Positions 23,171 to 36,900 of a DNA stretch of 64,000 nt are shown one piece after another. Under the pieces are notes generated by a model. That model did not search any database. It was not told the origin of the DNA and saw nothing but the letters and a program-made list of their open reading frames with translations. How positions within the stretch are numbered: the stretch's first letter is position 1; each line of letters begins with the position of its first letter. Source of the DNA: Rotaria macrura. Taxonomy: Eukaryota; Rotifera; Eurotatoria; Philodinida; Philodinidae. Location: assembly GCA_900239685.1 (NCBI GenBank), contig OENT01000063.1, positions 186,001 to 250,000 of the forward strand. Direction: 5' to 3'. A program made the position numbers and the translations under genes.

Positions 23171-23946
23171 AGTCCAAAGAGAAAAATCAATCTCGTCATA
23201 GACATAGCATGGGCGTGTGTTCTATAGATTCATCACAAGGTCAATGATACTCCAGTTTCTAGAGCAGCCGCTAAGATAAACGAGTTTATACATTCTAATC
23301 ATGCATCCATTGGTATATCGAAGCTCATTCTGTCATTAAAAAGTATTCAATGAGATATCGAACTTGCAAGAAATAAAGTACAGGTCCAACATAAGCAAGA
23401 GGTGGAATATATAAAATGGTGCTTGTCAGAGGGTTAGATCTTTATCTCTAATTTCCTGTTCGAACTGAGGAAAACAAAAATCATTTATTTTTTTTAGTTT
23501 CTCAAAGATATTTATTGAGGTTATTTTTTTTACTAGTTACCGATGAACTCTACACAATTGATCTTTATAAAATTACGACGTCTATGAGAATGAGAACACA
23601 TTTTCTTCTATGTATGAACAGAGCAGGTCGAAAAGTTGTTCAACCTACGATGTCATTTGTCGAAAATGTATTGCTTAATCAATCATCTGCTGCGATCTAT
23701 GTTCGACCGAATTTAGATATTCGTTGTGAATTTTCTGAAAAAATCAATAATGGTCTATTATATGGGCATTTGTCCGAGAGAGTGCAGTTGCCTCGTTTTT
23801 ACATTCTCCTATTACCAAACGATTTGGAACAAAACACACGTGGATTTTTTAACGAGCTAGCTCGTATATTTAACTGTTCTATTGAAACAGTTGATACTCA
23901 TGCGGCAATCGCTTATCTATACCTAGACCGGCAATCCGATGTTTGA
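23171..23946 (+). pseudogene. Decayed coding stretch of unknown family with in-frame stops
   Basis: From 23171 one frame reads SPKRKINLVIDIAWACVL, a TAG at 23225, IHHKVNDTPVSRAAAKINEF and more, a TGA at 23351, then DIELARNKVQVQHKQEVEYI until a stop at about 23435. After an intron-like gap ending TTTTTTTTAG (about 23498), another frame is open to 23946 (RKVVQPTMSFVENVLLNQSS, LPRFYILLLPNDLEQNTRGF, CSIETVDTHAAIAYLYLD). Composition and helix-like patterns are those of protein-coding DNA, yet stops interrupt it and no start is clear. It could be a transposon-derived or captured gene in decay, or a real gene with unusual introns. I do not recognise the family. Confidence 0.4.
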
Positions 23947-24956
23947 AAATAAAGGTTATAGTTCTTTTCATAGTGTAAATTTTTAAAAGCTATTGCATCA
24001 AAATATTTTTTTCTGTAATTGGTTCTGCTTGCGCAATTCAAAGTGAACATAAGTCAAGATGGTTTCCTTCAGAAATTAAATACCATAGTAGCATGAAGAG
24101 TGAGAAAAAACAAGCTTTTTCATTTCGTGAAAACTTCATGCGTCATGGTAGTTGAATGTTTAAGAGTCAGGTTCTCTAAGATCAAGCTTCGAATTCAAGC
24201 GATGCCGACAATTTAGCATGATTCTTGTTTGTATTAAAAAATATCCTGGTCTTTTACTGCACTATATTGATAAACATCATATTTTCGTCTTTCTTACGGT
24301 TAGCGCCAGTGATGTGATTGGTTCGTTTTCTTTCCGAACAGGACTGATCTGAACAAAATAACTGTAAACTATTTGAAATCTCATTGAAAATTCAAGATAT
24401 TCTTAGAGTATCTACCTTTTGTTAAGAATGATCGCAACCACATTGTGTGCTGAAGAGCACACTGTATACGTGTATTCTGTTTCAGATTCTCGTGAAGAAC
24501 GATGTTCCCTAGTCCGTATTTCTTATTAAAACAATATTTTACACCTATATTGATGTACTTCTACTTGATCAATTAACATATTAGCATGTAACATTGAACA
24601 TATATGGTTGTAGAAATCAAACTCAATAACGAATATAGTGACATCAATTATTGATTTTGTTGAAGTTGATTCGTGTTTTCTTGTTTGTTTTGAAAATATT
24701 CTAATGAATCATCATTTAACTTAGGGTGTGTATTTACTTACATACTTAGTCAAGATAAAAATTTGAATTGATTTATTACGTTCGCAAGAGAGAAAAGTCC
24801 GCTTAGAGTTTTTTGATTGGTTTAAAAATACCAACCAATCCACATGATGAGAGTATAGTTCCATTGCATTATATTGTATTAAACATAGACGAAACAAAGA
24901 CAGAGAGCATTGAATTTCATTTTTGTTTCTTCCTATTCTCTAAATATTGAATTAAA
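23947..24956. other. Gene-less stretch, likely promoter region of synaptojanin
   Basis: AT-rich, with no recognisable coding sequence or repeat. A small palindrome TTTTTTGATTGGTTTAAAAA / ACCAACCAATCCAC lies near 24810-24842, about 120 bp before the synaptojanin ATG. No splice acceptor touches that ATG. Confidence 0.4.
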
Positions 24957-27900
24957 ATGTTTCCAAATGCAGCACCAGCAGGTTCGATACGACGAATATT
25001 ACCAGCTGAACCTCCAGTTTCAAATTGGAGTGTATTGCTCTATCGAAAAATTGAGACTGTCTCTTCATTCTATTCATATGATCAATCGCAAGCACCAAAT
25101 TCGCAACACAGCAATGTTTCATTCTATATTCAACTTCAGCAACAATCTAATCCATCAGCAACAACTCATTCTAACATACTTTACCTACGATATCTACCAC
25201 AACAACATAGAAACACTGTTGATTCCTGTACGATGCCATTTACGATAACTATATTAGATGATGTAAAACTACCAACTGAGACAGCTTCATTTACACCCAC
25301 AATCGGATCATCATCCTCAAGATTTTATAATGCCGAACAACAAACTATTCGTAAGTGAAAAAATGAACATTCTTTCATGACCAGTCATGAGTAATTATTT
25401 CTCGGAATGATGAGTAAACACAAAACTATATGTGTACCATTTATGATAGCATTCAATCAAAAATCAAAATCCAATCGAATCCTATTGGAATTAATAATTG
25501 TAGGAAATTTTTACTCTTTAGAAACAGTCTAATCGAAATATATCCATTTTTATACTCGTGTATAATCATTTTAAATTCTCAAGTTTCATAATGACCTTTT
25601 TTATATTGCACGTGACAATTAAATTTCATGTCTCAAACTTCATTATTCATTGATTTAAACAAACTAACATACAAGAAAACTCCCAACTAATGGACTTTGA
25701 ATATTTCAATAAATTGTAGTTTTAAACGATTCCAAGTAGGTTTCTGACGTTCATATAATCATATAAATTTTTTTTTGCGTCCTGTTTGATTGATAAGAGG
25801 ATTTATTTTATCTGTATTGACATACCATCGAGAATCTGACTATCGGGATAAGTTAGGAAAAGATCGATATTATTTTCGCGCATACTACTGTTTTTGATGA
25901 ACAATACTTAATCGTATCGATAAATAAGCGATTGAAAACAAAGACGCATGAATAACGCCAACAAAGAGAGTGTACCTCAGTCAAAAATGATTCTTTTCGT
26001 GCATGAATGGATTTAATGGAGAGAAAGTACGTTCATTCGCAAGCAAATATTTCATATGGAGTATTATTGGTTTTGTTTTTTCATATATTTTTAAATATTT
26101 ATTCAATAGATATAGCGTTCTTTGTGTTTTATAAAGGAATTTATGAACAAACTGATAACGTACCAATCTTCCATCATCGTGCCAAAGCATTTCTTGGTAT
26201 ATTAATATTAAACAATGCTGTTAGTAGTACAAGCGCTAGTAGTACGTATTTAATAATAAAGAATATCAGTCTAATGAATGATGATTCATATTTCTAGCTG
26301 CTGGTCTTGTTCGTCCATTCATGATCTTTGTAATCGATGAAACATGTATTGGACGACTATTCGATGCACACATATATCGTATGAACATAAAAATGTTACT
26401 ACTGTCATTGAGTTCTGTTATACATATCTCTGTCTACAGGTATCAATGAAATTTCAGCTATTTCGCTACGCTACAAATCCGAAGATGAGCAATGCATTTC
26501 TGGAATAAAGTAAGGAAATTTTATCTTAGAAATTTGTTTCAATCGTATCGATTGATTGTTTATTCTCATTGAAGAAAATTATTTCAAGGACGATGTTTTT
26601 ATTATGCGAAATATTGTAAACCTGAATCGAATTATAATAAACAATATTTTGATAGACCCTATGACATTACATTATGTGCTCAACGAATGATACAAGGACA
26701 TGATAGTGATATACGATTTTTTTGGTTTGTATATATTTCTATTGAATTTTTGTTTTGAAAACATGAAAAGTAATCAGTTTTTTTCAGTCACATAGTCTAC
26801 TATCATAAATGAATTAGAACAAAATTTTGAACGTGATTTAGTACTAAGTATGAAAATAAGACTAACGAACGTGTGTTCAATCTATCGACTCACTGGAAAA
26901 CAGTATTCCTTTTCTAGCTACTCAGATTAAAATATAACATTTTTTAACGATTATTGAACCATTCGTGATCGTTTATGAGACTCGCATAGAGGCAATCTAA
27001 CAGAATCCGTTACTATCTTCGTTCGAATCGAAACGATTTCATAATCTACAATCTATTAGAAGTTCTCATTAAGATTTCTCAATTGCAAATTTTCAATGCT
27101 ACGTAGTCTATAGTTCGTATTGAATAAATTCAAAATGTTTTCATCAAGTTAAATGATGAAAACAAAACCTTCTAGTATATAGTATGCGATAATAATAGAA
27201 TTCTACTCGAATAAGAGATTTCATGCATAACTTTTATCGGAGTCGTTGTCTTAATTATTTTTTGTTGTTTTCCAGGAATCGTGCTTTATGTTTACCATTA
27301 CTCAAATATAATATTGATATTCGTTTTTGGATACCAAAAATAATGTGTGGTGGCATTGAAAAATGTCCTAGTCAAAATGATGATATTGATATGTGGTTGA
27401 TATCAAGGTAGAAAGAAAAAGTTTAGTAGATTTACTCTTGAAATATTCTGCGTTGTGTTTCTCGTAGATTGAGTTGTGAACGAGCTGGTACGAGATTTAA
27501 TGCTCGCGGTGTTAACGATGATGGTGCTGTAGCAAATTTTGTTGAAACAGAACAAGTACGAATGATAAAGTTCATTCAAATATTGTTTCGTTGATAATGT
27601 AAATTTGTTTTTGTAGATTGTTCTTCTTCCTAAACAAGGTAGTTATTCCTCGTTTGTTATTGTTCGCGGTTCAATACCACTTTTCTGGCAACAGCCACGA
27701 CTCCAAGTAAGAACATTGATTTTCATGCATGAAGTCACTTCCGATACTTTTTCGTCGTACAGTAATGTAATTAGGTATAGTAAAACCGAAGTATGCTATG
27801 TGCTTCAAAATTTTCTTCTGGTATAATATGGATCGTTTGTTTTATTGACAAGCTTTATAAAATTGTATTTTTTTCATGTTTTCGTCTTACGAAAAGTTGA

Positions 27901-30900
27901 AAACCTATCATCAACGCGTTGAAGAACTCATCGAGATATACTTCTTATTCGGATGATTGTATCGAAGCGATATATTCTACACCTTTTGATAAAAATCGAT
28001 ATTGATTTGTAATAATGAAATTTTTTCTATGGTCTCTTCGTTGATTTTGTTTGGCTAGTTCTATGTGTGTGTATTATTAGTTTAAGCTTTTAGAATTTTT
28101 CAAGAGACTTCATGGCAGTTAGTTGGTTTTTTTTTCTTCTTTAGTTGGAAGAAGACGTAGACGCTCTCTATTTGACACATGCTTTAACATAAAAAGAATG
28201 CGCACTTCAATATATGTAAGCGATTAACTTTCTGAAGTTTCTCTCGACATTCAATTTGTTAGTTATTTTTCTTTCAATTGTAAAGATTCAAAAGAAAAGC
28301 AATAGCACATTCTGGCACGTTCCTTTAAACAATACACAGTTAATCAAATCAATAGGAGACAGGTCTATAGAGAATATTACACTACTCAACGAGTTGTTTT
28401 TTTTATTCTGATGCTTTTAATCTTCCACAGAAGTGAAATTTCTATGAGAGGCGACTCAATGCACTTCACGATCGATAATTAGATCGACTTGATAAACAAC
28501 TATGAGTGTGTTTCATGCATTTGGTTTTATTTTTCTTTATCCTCTTCTAATTTTATTTTCAGGTTACAACTCATCGTATAACAATATCACGAAATGAAGC
28601 ATTTGGTTTTAGAGCTTTTTATCTGTAAATTGAATTATTTCTTTTTTTCTTCTTCTAAATATAAACATTAAAAATTTTATTTCATAGACATTTTTCACAT
28701 CTCTATCGACATTATGGTCGTGTGTTAGTAATTAATTTAGTTGAACAACGTGATTATGAAAAATATATTGGAGATGAATACAGAAATTTATTTCATTTAC
28801 TTGTTAAAACATCGAAACAAATACAAAAAAATCAACGATCATGTCTCAATTATTTGAATGAACGAGATTTCGTTTGGTTTGATTATCATGAACAATCACG
28901 TACAGTTAGAAATATAAGCTCGGAAAGATTCGTACGACAAATGTTAATCGAAAATTCTCAATATCGAATAAGAGATGAATTAGAACAGCAAAGTTTCTTT
29001 ACGTGGGTGGATGGCACGAACCAGAGTTCACAAAAAGGAGTTTTTCGTATTAATTGTATTGATTGTCTTGATAGAACAAATAATGTACAATTAACAATCG
29101 GTGTCAAGATTTTATCTTTGCAATTGAAATCTTTGAAAAAAACATGTAATGAATATCATATCGCAGATCAACTAAGAGAGATGTGGGTTAATAATGGAGA
29201 TCATATTAGTAGAATCTATACTGGTACTGGTGCATTGGGACAAAGAAGTAAAGTAAGAATGGTTTTCAACTTTCTTATTATGTAACTGAATGAGTTTCAT
29301 CCATTGGTGAAAGTAATTCCAGTGCAGTAGAGACATGATATTGAAATGTGAAACACACCGTTTAAATATTATGCGTAGATTGTTGGTATCTGATTGACGG
29401 ATCAGTTCTGTCTGATTAATATGGAGAGTAGCATTCAATACCATCCATTAACTTTCTATAAGTCATTGCGCACATGTTTCTGGTTTTAGCTCAAGGTTTT
29501 TTTTCTTTTATTCATAATTTTATAGAAACGATTGTGCTTTATATAATGAATACTTTTGATCGTAGATCTGATGGAGGAATGACTATAAACAGAAATATTT
29601 ATTCTCCTAAAACAGGTATTACGAACTGTACAGTGATAAAAGATTTTTTTTCCTTAAAATCAGCATAATATATTCAGTTTCTACCTCTAAACTTAGTTAC
29701 ATATTAAGTAGTCAGAGTAACATGTGTTCCAAAGTCAGTATAATGAATCGTTTTTATTCTCATGTACCAGCTTGGTGGATGTGACGTAAACACAAGAATA
29801 ACAAAATACTCGATGAAACCCACACTTAGGCTCATGTTTGGACTAAAGTTAACAATGGAACTATCGATGATTGTAATAAAACAATCACAAATAAATAAAT
29901 GACATGATTCGATTACTTTTGATTTTTGATAAAAGAATGTTGTCCGGAACATCATTTTCCAAGAAGCCCGACTACAAAGAATAGGTTTGATGGTACTTCA
30001 TAAATGCTAATTTCCATGAATTTTCATATGATAGTCGATTTTGCATTTCTAAAAAGATCAAGTTATGTCCGTATCGATCTCTTTGTATTGAAGCTATGTA
30101 TAATCTATAAATCTTACGACTCTTGATTATGCTCCATTAAGTAGTAAATTAACCAAACATCATGCTGAGTATAACATCATATTTTACTGAAGATTTGCGT
30201 TTTAAGCAAAAAAATACACAAGACTTGTCGAACATATTCTTATTATATGAAGTATCGAATAAAACTTGCTCTTACCACTTAAAGCAAAATGTATTCTGAT
30301 AGATTATCTGTGACGAAAAAATCCTTGAGTTAACGACAAATATCAATAACAAAAAAAGTGAAAGACATTAATCGATTGGTTAACGATTTTTTCCTCGCAG
30401 ACATGACGAGTAAGAGCTACATGTAATGAAAAAAATCTTTCTATCAAGAACTTCTCTTTAGTTCCATGATTTCTGAACCAAACTTCGCAAGAAATATCAA
30501 AAGCAAAAGAACTGTGATAGTTTTCTATCGCACAGATCATTTTTTGTTACCGATGTGACAATAGATGAATCGGAAATCGATGATCTGCTTATTGTTTCGA
30601 AATCACAGATCTCATTAGTACTAAAGATAAGATCTCGATTTTATGGTTGAAGTTACAACGTGTTTCTCAATTTTTCGCATAAGAGAATGGTTCATTTTGT
30701 GCATCGAAGAAACCTTATCCTCGAGACATCCTAATGAGTGCATAGTAGTGTATGTGCTTATAAGCTAACTTTATCGAGATACGCGAAAGTTATATACAAT
30801 AGAATTGATGAAACTGAAGAATTGCACTAACTTCAGATGACAGAAATATTAGGATAGAACAACAGATGAATTAAAAGTCACCTGTCGAACGAATAATGAT

Positions 30901-33900
30901 TCTTCGAAAAAAAAACATTTTGTCTAGTAAAGTTTTAATTTTTTCATTTGAATAGTATGATATTATTATATCATAAGAATCTTTGCAAATTTTTCTCGAT
31001 GTGATACTTTTTTGAAGAATTCAATTTTATTCATCATTAATTAATTCTAGGCAAAAGATATTCAACGTAGTGTTGGTCGTGCCATACAAAATAATTTACG
31101 CGACGATGAAAAACAGCAAGCCATGCAAACATTAATCTATGCTTATGCAAAAGATTCTTATTTACACGAACTTTCTGTTGCTGCTCACTTTACACCATAC
31201 GTGATATGTAAATATATTTTCTCGTTTCTTAATTATCAATCTTAAAATCCATTTTCTAGCTGATGGCATTATTTTAAAGGAATTATTTAAAATTCGACGC
31301 AATTATGTTCGAACACAACGAATTCGCATATCAATTGGTACATGGAATATAAATGGTGATAAAAATCCAGCATTAGGACATGAATATCCGTCGATTCTTG
31401 ATGCTTGGATGTTGGATGGACCAGAGAATCTATCGAGCAGCACAAGAAAACCGAATGCAATTCCAACGATGGGTTTGTTTGAATACAATAGAAACCAATT
31501 GTTCTTGGTTATAAACGATCTTGTATATATTGTCTTTTTGTAATCGTCACTTAGGATATCATACGAATGATTACAAAAAGTCAATGCCGGATATATTAGC
31601 TATTGGTTTTCAAGAAATATGTGATTTAACAGCTTCAAATATAGTTTCACATAGGTAATGATTCTTTGAATAAAACGAAACGAGTAAATTTTTTCCATGA
31701 ACCTTTTATTGAATTCAGTTCGTCGAATGCACAACTTTGGGTTAAAAATGTACGAGAACATTTTAAAAAAACATATCCAAATAATGAATATATTCTATTG
31801 GGTATGGATCAACTTGTTGGCGTGTGTTTAGCTATATTCATTCGACAAGAACTTGTACCATTCGTCAAGTATATATTTCAGTTGATGGATATTATTATTT
31901 TGTCTTCATGGCATGTATTTTTCTAGGAACATTGGTATTAATACTGTCAAAACTGGTATGGGAGGTGCATTAGGAAATAAAGGATGTGTAAGTATTCATG
32001 ATTGTTTTTAAAAATATTGAAATCTACAACTTTATTCAATTTTTGAATAATCCCTTTTTTTAACTAAAAATAAAACAGGGATAATCTGTAAATATCTGTA
32101 ATTACATATAATTTGAAAACTAGGACTACTTATCAGTATGTATCTTCTTACTGATGACTTAACATACGGAAAACTCAATATTCACGAGTCGCAATTAACA
32201 GGATAAATATTCAAGATTTATGCGTCTTTCTTCATTACGTAATCATCGTTCGAAAATTTTTATTAGAACGTTTTAAACCGACGTGTGCGTGTTTTTTTAC
32301 AAAGTGATAATTTTGAGCAAATAAGAGAACTAACTTTTTTCTTCTTGCCTTGACTTACATAAGAACAGAAACAGCAAGTTTACTTGAGAGCTAATGCATT
32401 CTGTTTAACGGTCTCTTTCGTTTTGAACAGTACAACGTTATCAATAGAAGTATTTTATCTGTGTTAAATCTGTTCTTTTACTTTTGATAGCATAGTATGT
32501 ATCATAAAAGAATAAATATGCCATATCTGCATTTCTTTTCGAAGACTTATTACACGATCTATTCTTACATTTCACCATCTTTTTTCTATTAAACTATTGA
32601 TACGAATCTTGTACAGTACATTCGATTTATTAATACACACTTTTGTTGTTCTATGTTAAACAATCAGTTTCGGATAGATGAGAAAAAAGAACAGCAATTT
32701 CGCCGTTGTTATTTATATAGACGTTTTTAACTACCGTAATATTCACTCTAGCTAATATACAACTAGTTCTAGATCACTAAGGTATGCGGTTGTTTTCTTT
32801 TATCAATCTTCACATTCATTCGTAATCGAGGATAGACTAGAGGTGGCATATTTACTTTAATTTTGGTCAACCTAAATACAATTAAGTAAATACTGTATTT
32901 ACATATTTACTTGTAAAGTAAGTATAATGTCTCTACCACTTGTATATACAATTGAAATAAGCATTTATAGTATCGTTGCATGTCTCATGCCGACTTTATA
33001 ACGAAGAATCATCCGATCAGATTGTGACGCTTTTTTCGAAAATTTGATTTAATAATGAATCAAAGATGTAAATGTATATCTAAATAACATGGAAGATAAC
33101 AGTACTTCATTCATGTAAGTTTCTTTCATAGATAAAACGAGAACAACTTTGATTTTATTATGAAAGAAAAAAACAGAACAGAAACTACGACATATTTTAT
33201 TAATTGCATGCTTCAAAACTCGTAGGATCTATAATGAAAGACGGATGTTCAAATGATAATTATCAATACTTATTCAAGTAAGTGTTCAGAACTAAAGAGT
33301 TGCACACGCAGAGAGAATACAAGGAAAATATGACATCTAAAAAAGATATTATTAATGATTGTAGGTGAGTTCGCATGAGTAGTAGTCTCCTTCTTATTTC
33401 CAAGCATATTTCTGATGAGGTTTTTTGCAGGTAATTCTTCGGTATGAAGTTGACAAGTATTAGATTAATGTTAATGACGATCAACTGAAAATAGGAATTG
33501 AATAGCTCTCATCGATTGATGATTAGTAACCATAAATGTTTTAGAGAAAATTCATGCTTTCTTTTTCTATTGTATTTCATGCAGATAGTAACTTTCGTAC
33601 AAATGATACCCGATTCAATCCCTTCGCTGATTCTTATCTTGGACAACCATCTCGAAAAATTTTCGTACTGAAATTTAAATAACTTAACAAAACAATAAAT
33701 GAAGACTTGAAGATGATACATAATTTTGTTACAGACTAGTCTAGGATTGATGCGACAATAACTTATCTGTATCCGACAGTGATAGTCAAACTTAAATTAA
33801 ATAGAATGTTTGAGAACTTATCAAATGGTATGAAAAATGAAGTTCCTCCAGATATTGTTTATTGCAGATGATTTATGGAAACGTTCTTGAATATTCATGT

Positions 33901-36900
33901 AAATTTACATTTCACGTAGTTTCGAATAATTCTATTCTGAGTTAAATTTCATTATCATATTAACTACTGATTTAATGATCGATATCTATATTTCCATATT
34001 AAGTCCATCTGTCACCACAGCATCAAACGTGTTTGTGACCTTCTATTTTTTTGCATCTCTAGGTTGCTATTCGCTTGGTGTTATACAATACATCAATCTG
34101 TTTTATATGTGCCCATTTTACATCTGGACAAAATGAATCCAGTGAACGTAATAAAGACTATAGATCCATTATAGACAAAATTTCGTTTCAACCGGTGAAT
34201 AATTTGCTTTTGTTTTGTTTAACTCTCTGACAATTCTTTTTGAATTTATATGTCTAATTGTATATATATGTATATGTATTTATGTATAGCCAACAAGAGC
34301 ACTATGGCATGATCTTATATTTTTCTTGGGCGATTTTAATTATCGATTAACAATACCACGTACTGAGGTTGATAAATATATTCGAAACGAATTATATGAA
34401 GAACTATTGCAACATGATCAATTGAAAAAAGAATGCAACGAGCGAAGAGTTTGTTCTACTTTCAAATCAAAAATATATTATTGTCAACTGGAATTCCTTG
34501 TATTTGCTTTTTAATTAAGGTGTTTCATGCATTTCATGAAGGTCGAATACAATTTCCTCCGACATATAAATATGATATTGGATTAGATGTATATGATACA
34601 AGTGAAAAGGCTCGAATACCATCGTATACTGATCGTATTCTATTGCGTAGTGTACTTCCTGATACACAAACAAGACAACTCTACTATGGACGTGCCGAAG
34701 TTAAAACATCGGATCATCGTCCTGTAAATTCAATTTTTGATGTTGATCTAGAAATGTGTGATGAAAAAAGACTTTATGACGAATATTTTCACATACATAA
34801 AAGATTCTCACCATCCAATGGACTTGTCGTTTATGATATGCGTGCTGATATAAATCTAAGAAAACAACAATTAATAGAGGAATTTGAGTCGTATATTGGA
34901 AGCAAATATGGACGGGATTTATCGATTATTGATCGATAGTAAGATGTTCTCATGTGTTATTCGATTCGTTCACACTTTTGTTTTTGTTTTAGTTTCATTT
35001 CAAATCAAAGATATCTTTCATTATACATGTTTTTTGAAAATGGTGAACATGCTCGAAGAGTTATGGAGCCGAAAGATGATAATGTAAAATAGTTTTGATA
35101 TATCATTGTTTTGAAAAATTATATGTAAAAATGTTTTGTTCATAACACACTCCTATGAACATGACTAAATTCAGAATGATAATCTGAAACAGAATATACG
35201 AACTTTGGCTATTTTCAAAAATCAATCAGTTTCATGAATCGGATTCGATAATGACCATTATCCTCATATGAGACAATCGAACTTATAATTACTCACGACT
35301 AGCACAAGCTTTGTGATTGTTGAAAAATCTTCTTACATCACTTTTTCGAATAGCGTTCAGTTAAACTTTCATTCTTGTGAAAATTAGTCTTCCAAACGAA
35401 TCTAGTCACGTTCCAAATTCTTTTTAACTTGATAGTATTCTAATTTAAGTCTAGAATTTGAAATTTTCGACTAAAACCAAAACTGAGAGTTTCTTTTGTA
35501 ACACCTACTCGTTTTTTTTTCATTCAACAGAAGTTGAAAGTTTGAAAGCAAGCTTCTTCGACTTGAAAGGTTCTCATCTCGTTGTCTTCATATAGTAAGT
35601 AAACTTCTAAATGTTCTACGTTAGCTAGTATGCTTGTGATCCATACATATGTAATGTTTCTTGTCACATGGGAATCTTAACGATTGTAGAACTCTCAATA
35701 GAGTATGAGACAAGATTTTTAACTAAAAACATTCACTAAAATCAGTGGATAAAGTGTAGTTAGGTTCTTTTATCAGTCTGCAAACATAAATCTGTGATAA
35801 ATTCAACAACATACTATCACCACACTTCGTACAAGAACGAAATCTGAGCAGAAAGTTTATTTTCAATGTTGTAAAATATTAAATAGTAACTATTGGAAAG
35901 GTAAATAGATTGGATTTTTTTCCAGATTGAAAATCATTCAGGATGAATGCTTCGTTTTTGGAAGACAGTTTTTGATTAGAAAAAATTCCAGAGAATTTAT
36001 TTCAAACAGTTTATAAAATCCATACGTCGCCACGAAATACAACGTACTTAGTAATCATCTCATACGTGAAATAAATGACTTTTTCCAGGTGAGAAGTGAA
36101 AAACTATTTTTAGTCATTATCTGAAACAAGAAGAAGTTTAGTTATACTAAAATTTCCTGTACCTACCGTGAATGAATTCATTTAAATCCCGTATCAGAGA
36201 ACTGAAAACTGTTTTGGTTTTGTTTTGTTATAACTAAGTATATCTTAAACGGTGCATGTGAAATTTTGTTTTCTTTTTGTCTGCAGTGAATTCCAACAGT
36301 ATAGATCGAACGCTTCTCAACAATACTAAAAACGTCATTCCTTGTTTAGAAGTAGGAATGATCGTCTATATCGAATACAAAATTGGAAGAAAAGAATTTT
36401 CTAGGAGAAAATTTCGTGTAGGCCAATATCATTCGATCAGAACGAAGAGCTCCCAATCAGTTTCGTATGAAATTCTATTAGAAATTTGTTCTGTTTACCT
36501 GAACAATGAATTTTTAATATTTCTTCTAACTTGGTTTTATTTTTGCTAATCGAATGCTCACAGTCTCTACATTTTCTCTAACCCATCATTTTCATAGTAG
36601 TATTAGGTAAAGAATTTAGCAAGAGGATACAAAATATTTGTTGTTGCAAACCTAGTAGATTTTTTGTTTTCATTTGATAACCAATAAAATGATGAAACAA
36701 ATATCTATTTTCAGAAAAATTTCTCTCTACCCAGCCCTATTTGAATCATTGATTTTAATTTTTTTAAAAAGAATCATGCTCATGGCGACGATTTAGATTA
36801 TCTTTTATATTTTAGCTTCCCAGTGGTATCTACTTTACTAAACGTTTAGTAACTTTGGATGAAGATTTGGATTTGACTCTTAAAATAAATTATCTTTTTA

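Noticed and set aside
32838..32935. A confident MITE call in synaptojanin intron 15
   Set aside because: Ends match only about 16/22 and there is no target duplication, so it is kept as a low-confidence repeat rather than a finding.
36277..36549. 90-codon open frame after TCTGCAG in synaptojanin intron 19, considered as an exon
   Set aside because: Skipping it joins 35083 to 36816 in phase with no stop. The frame shows no resemblance to synaptojanin and ends in a stop without a fitting donor.
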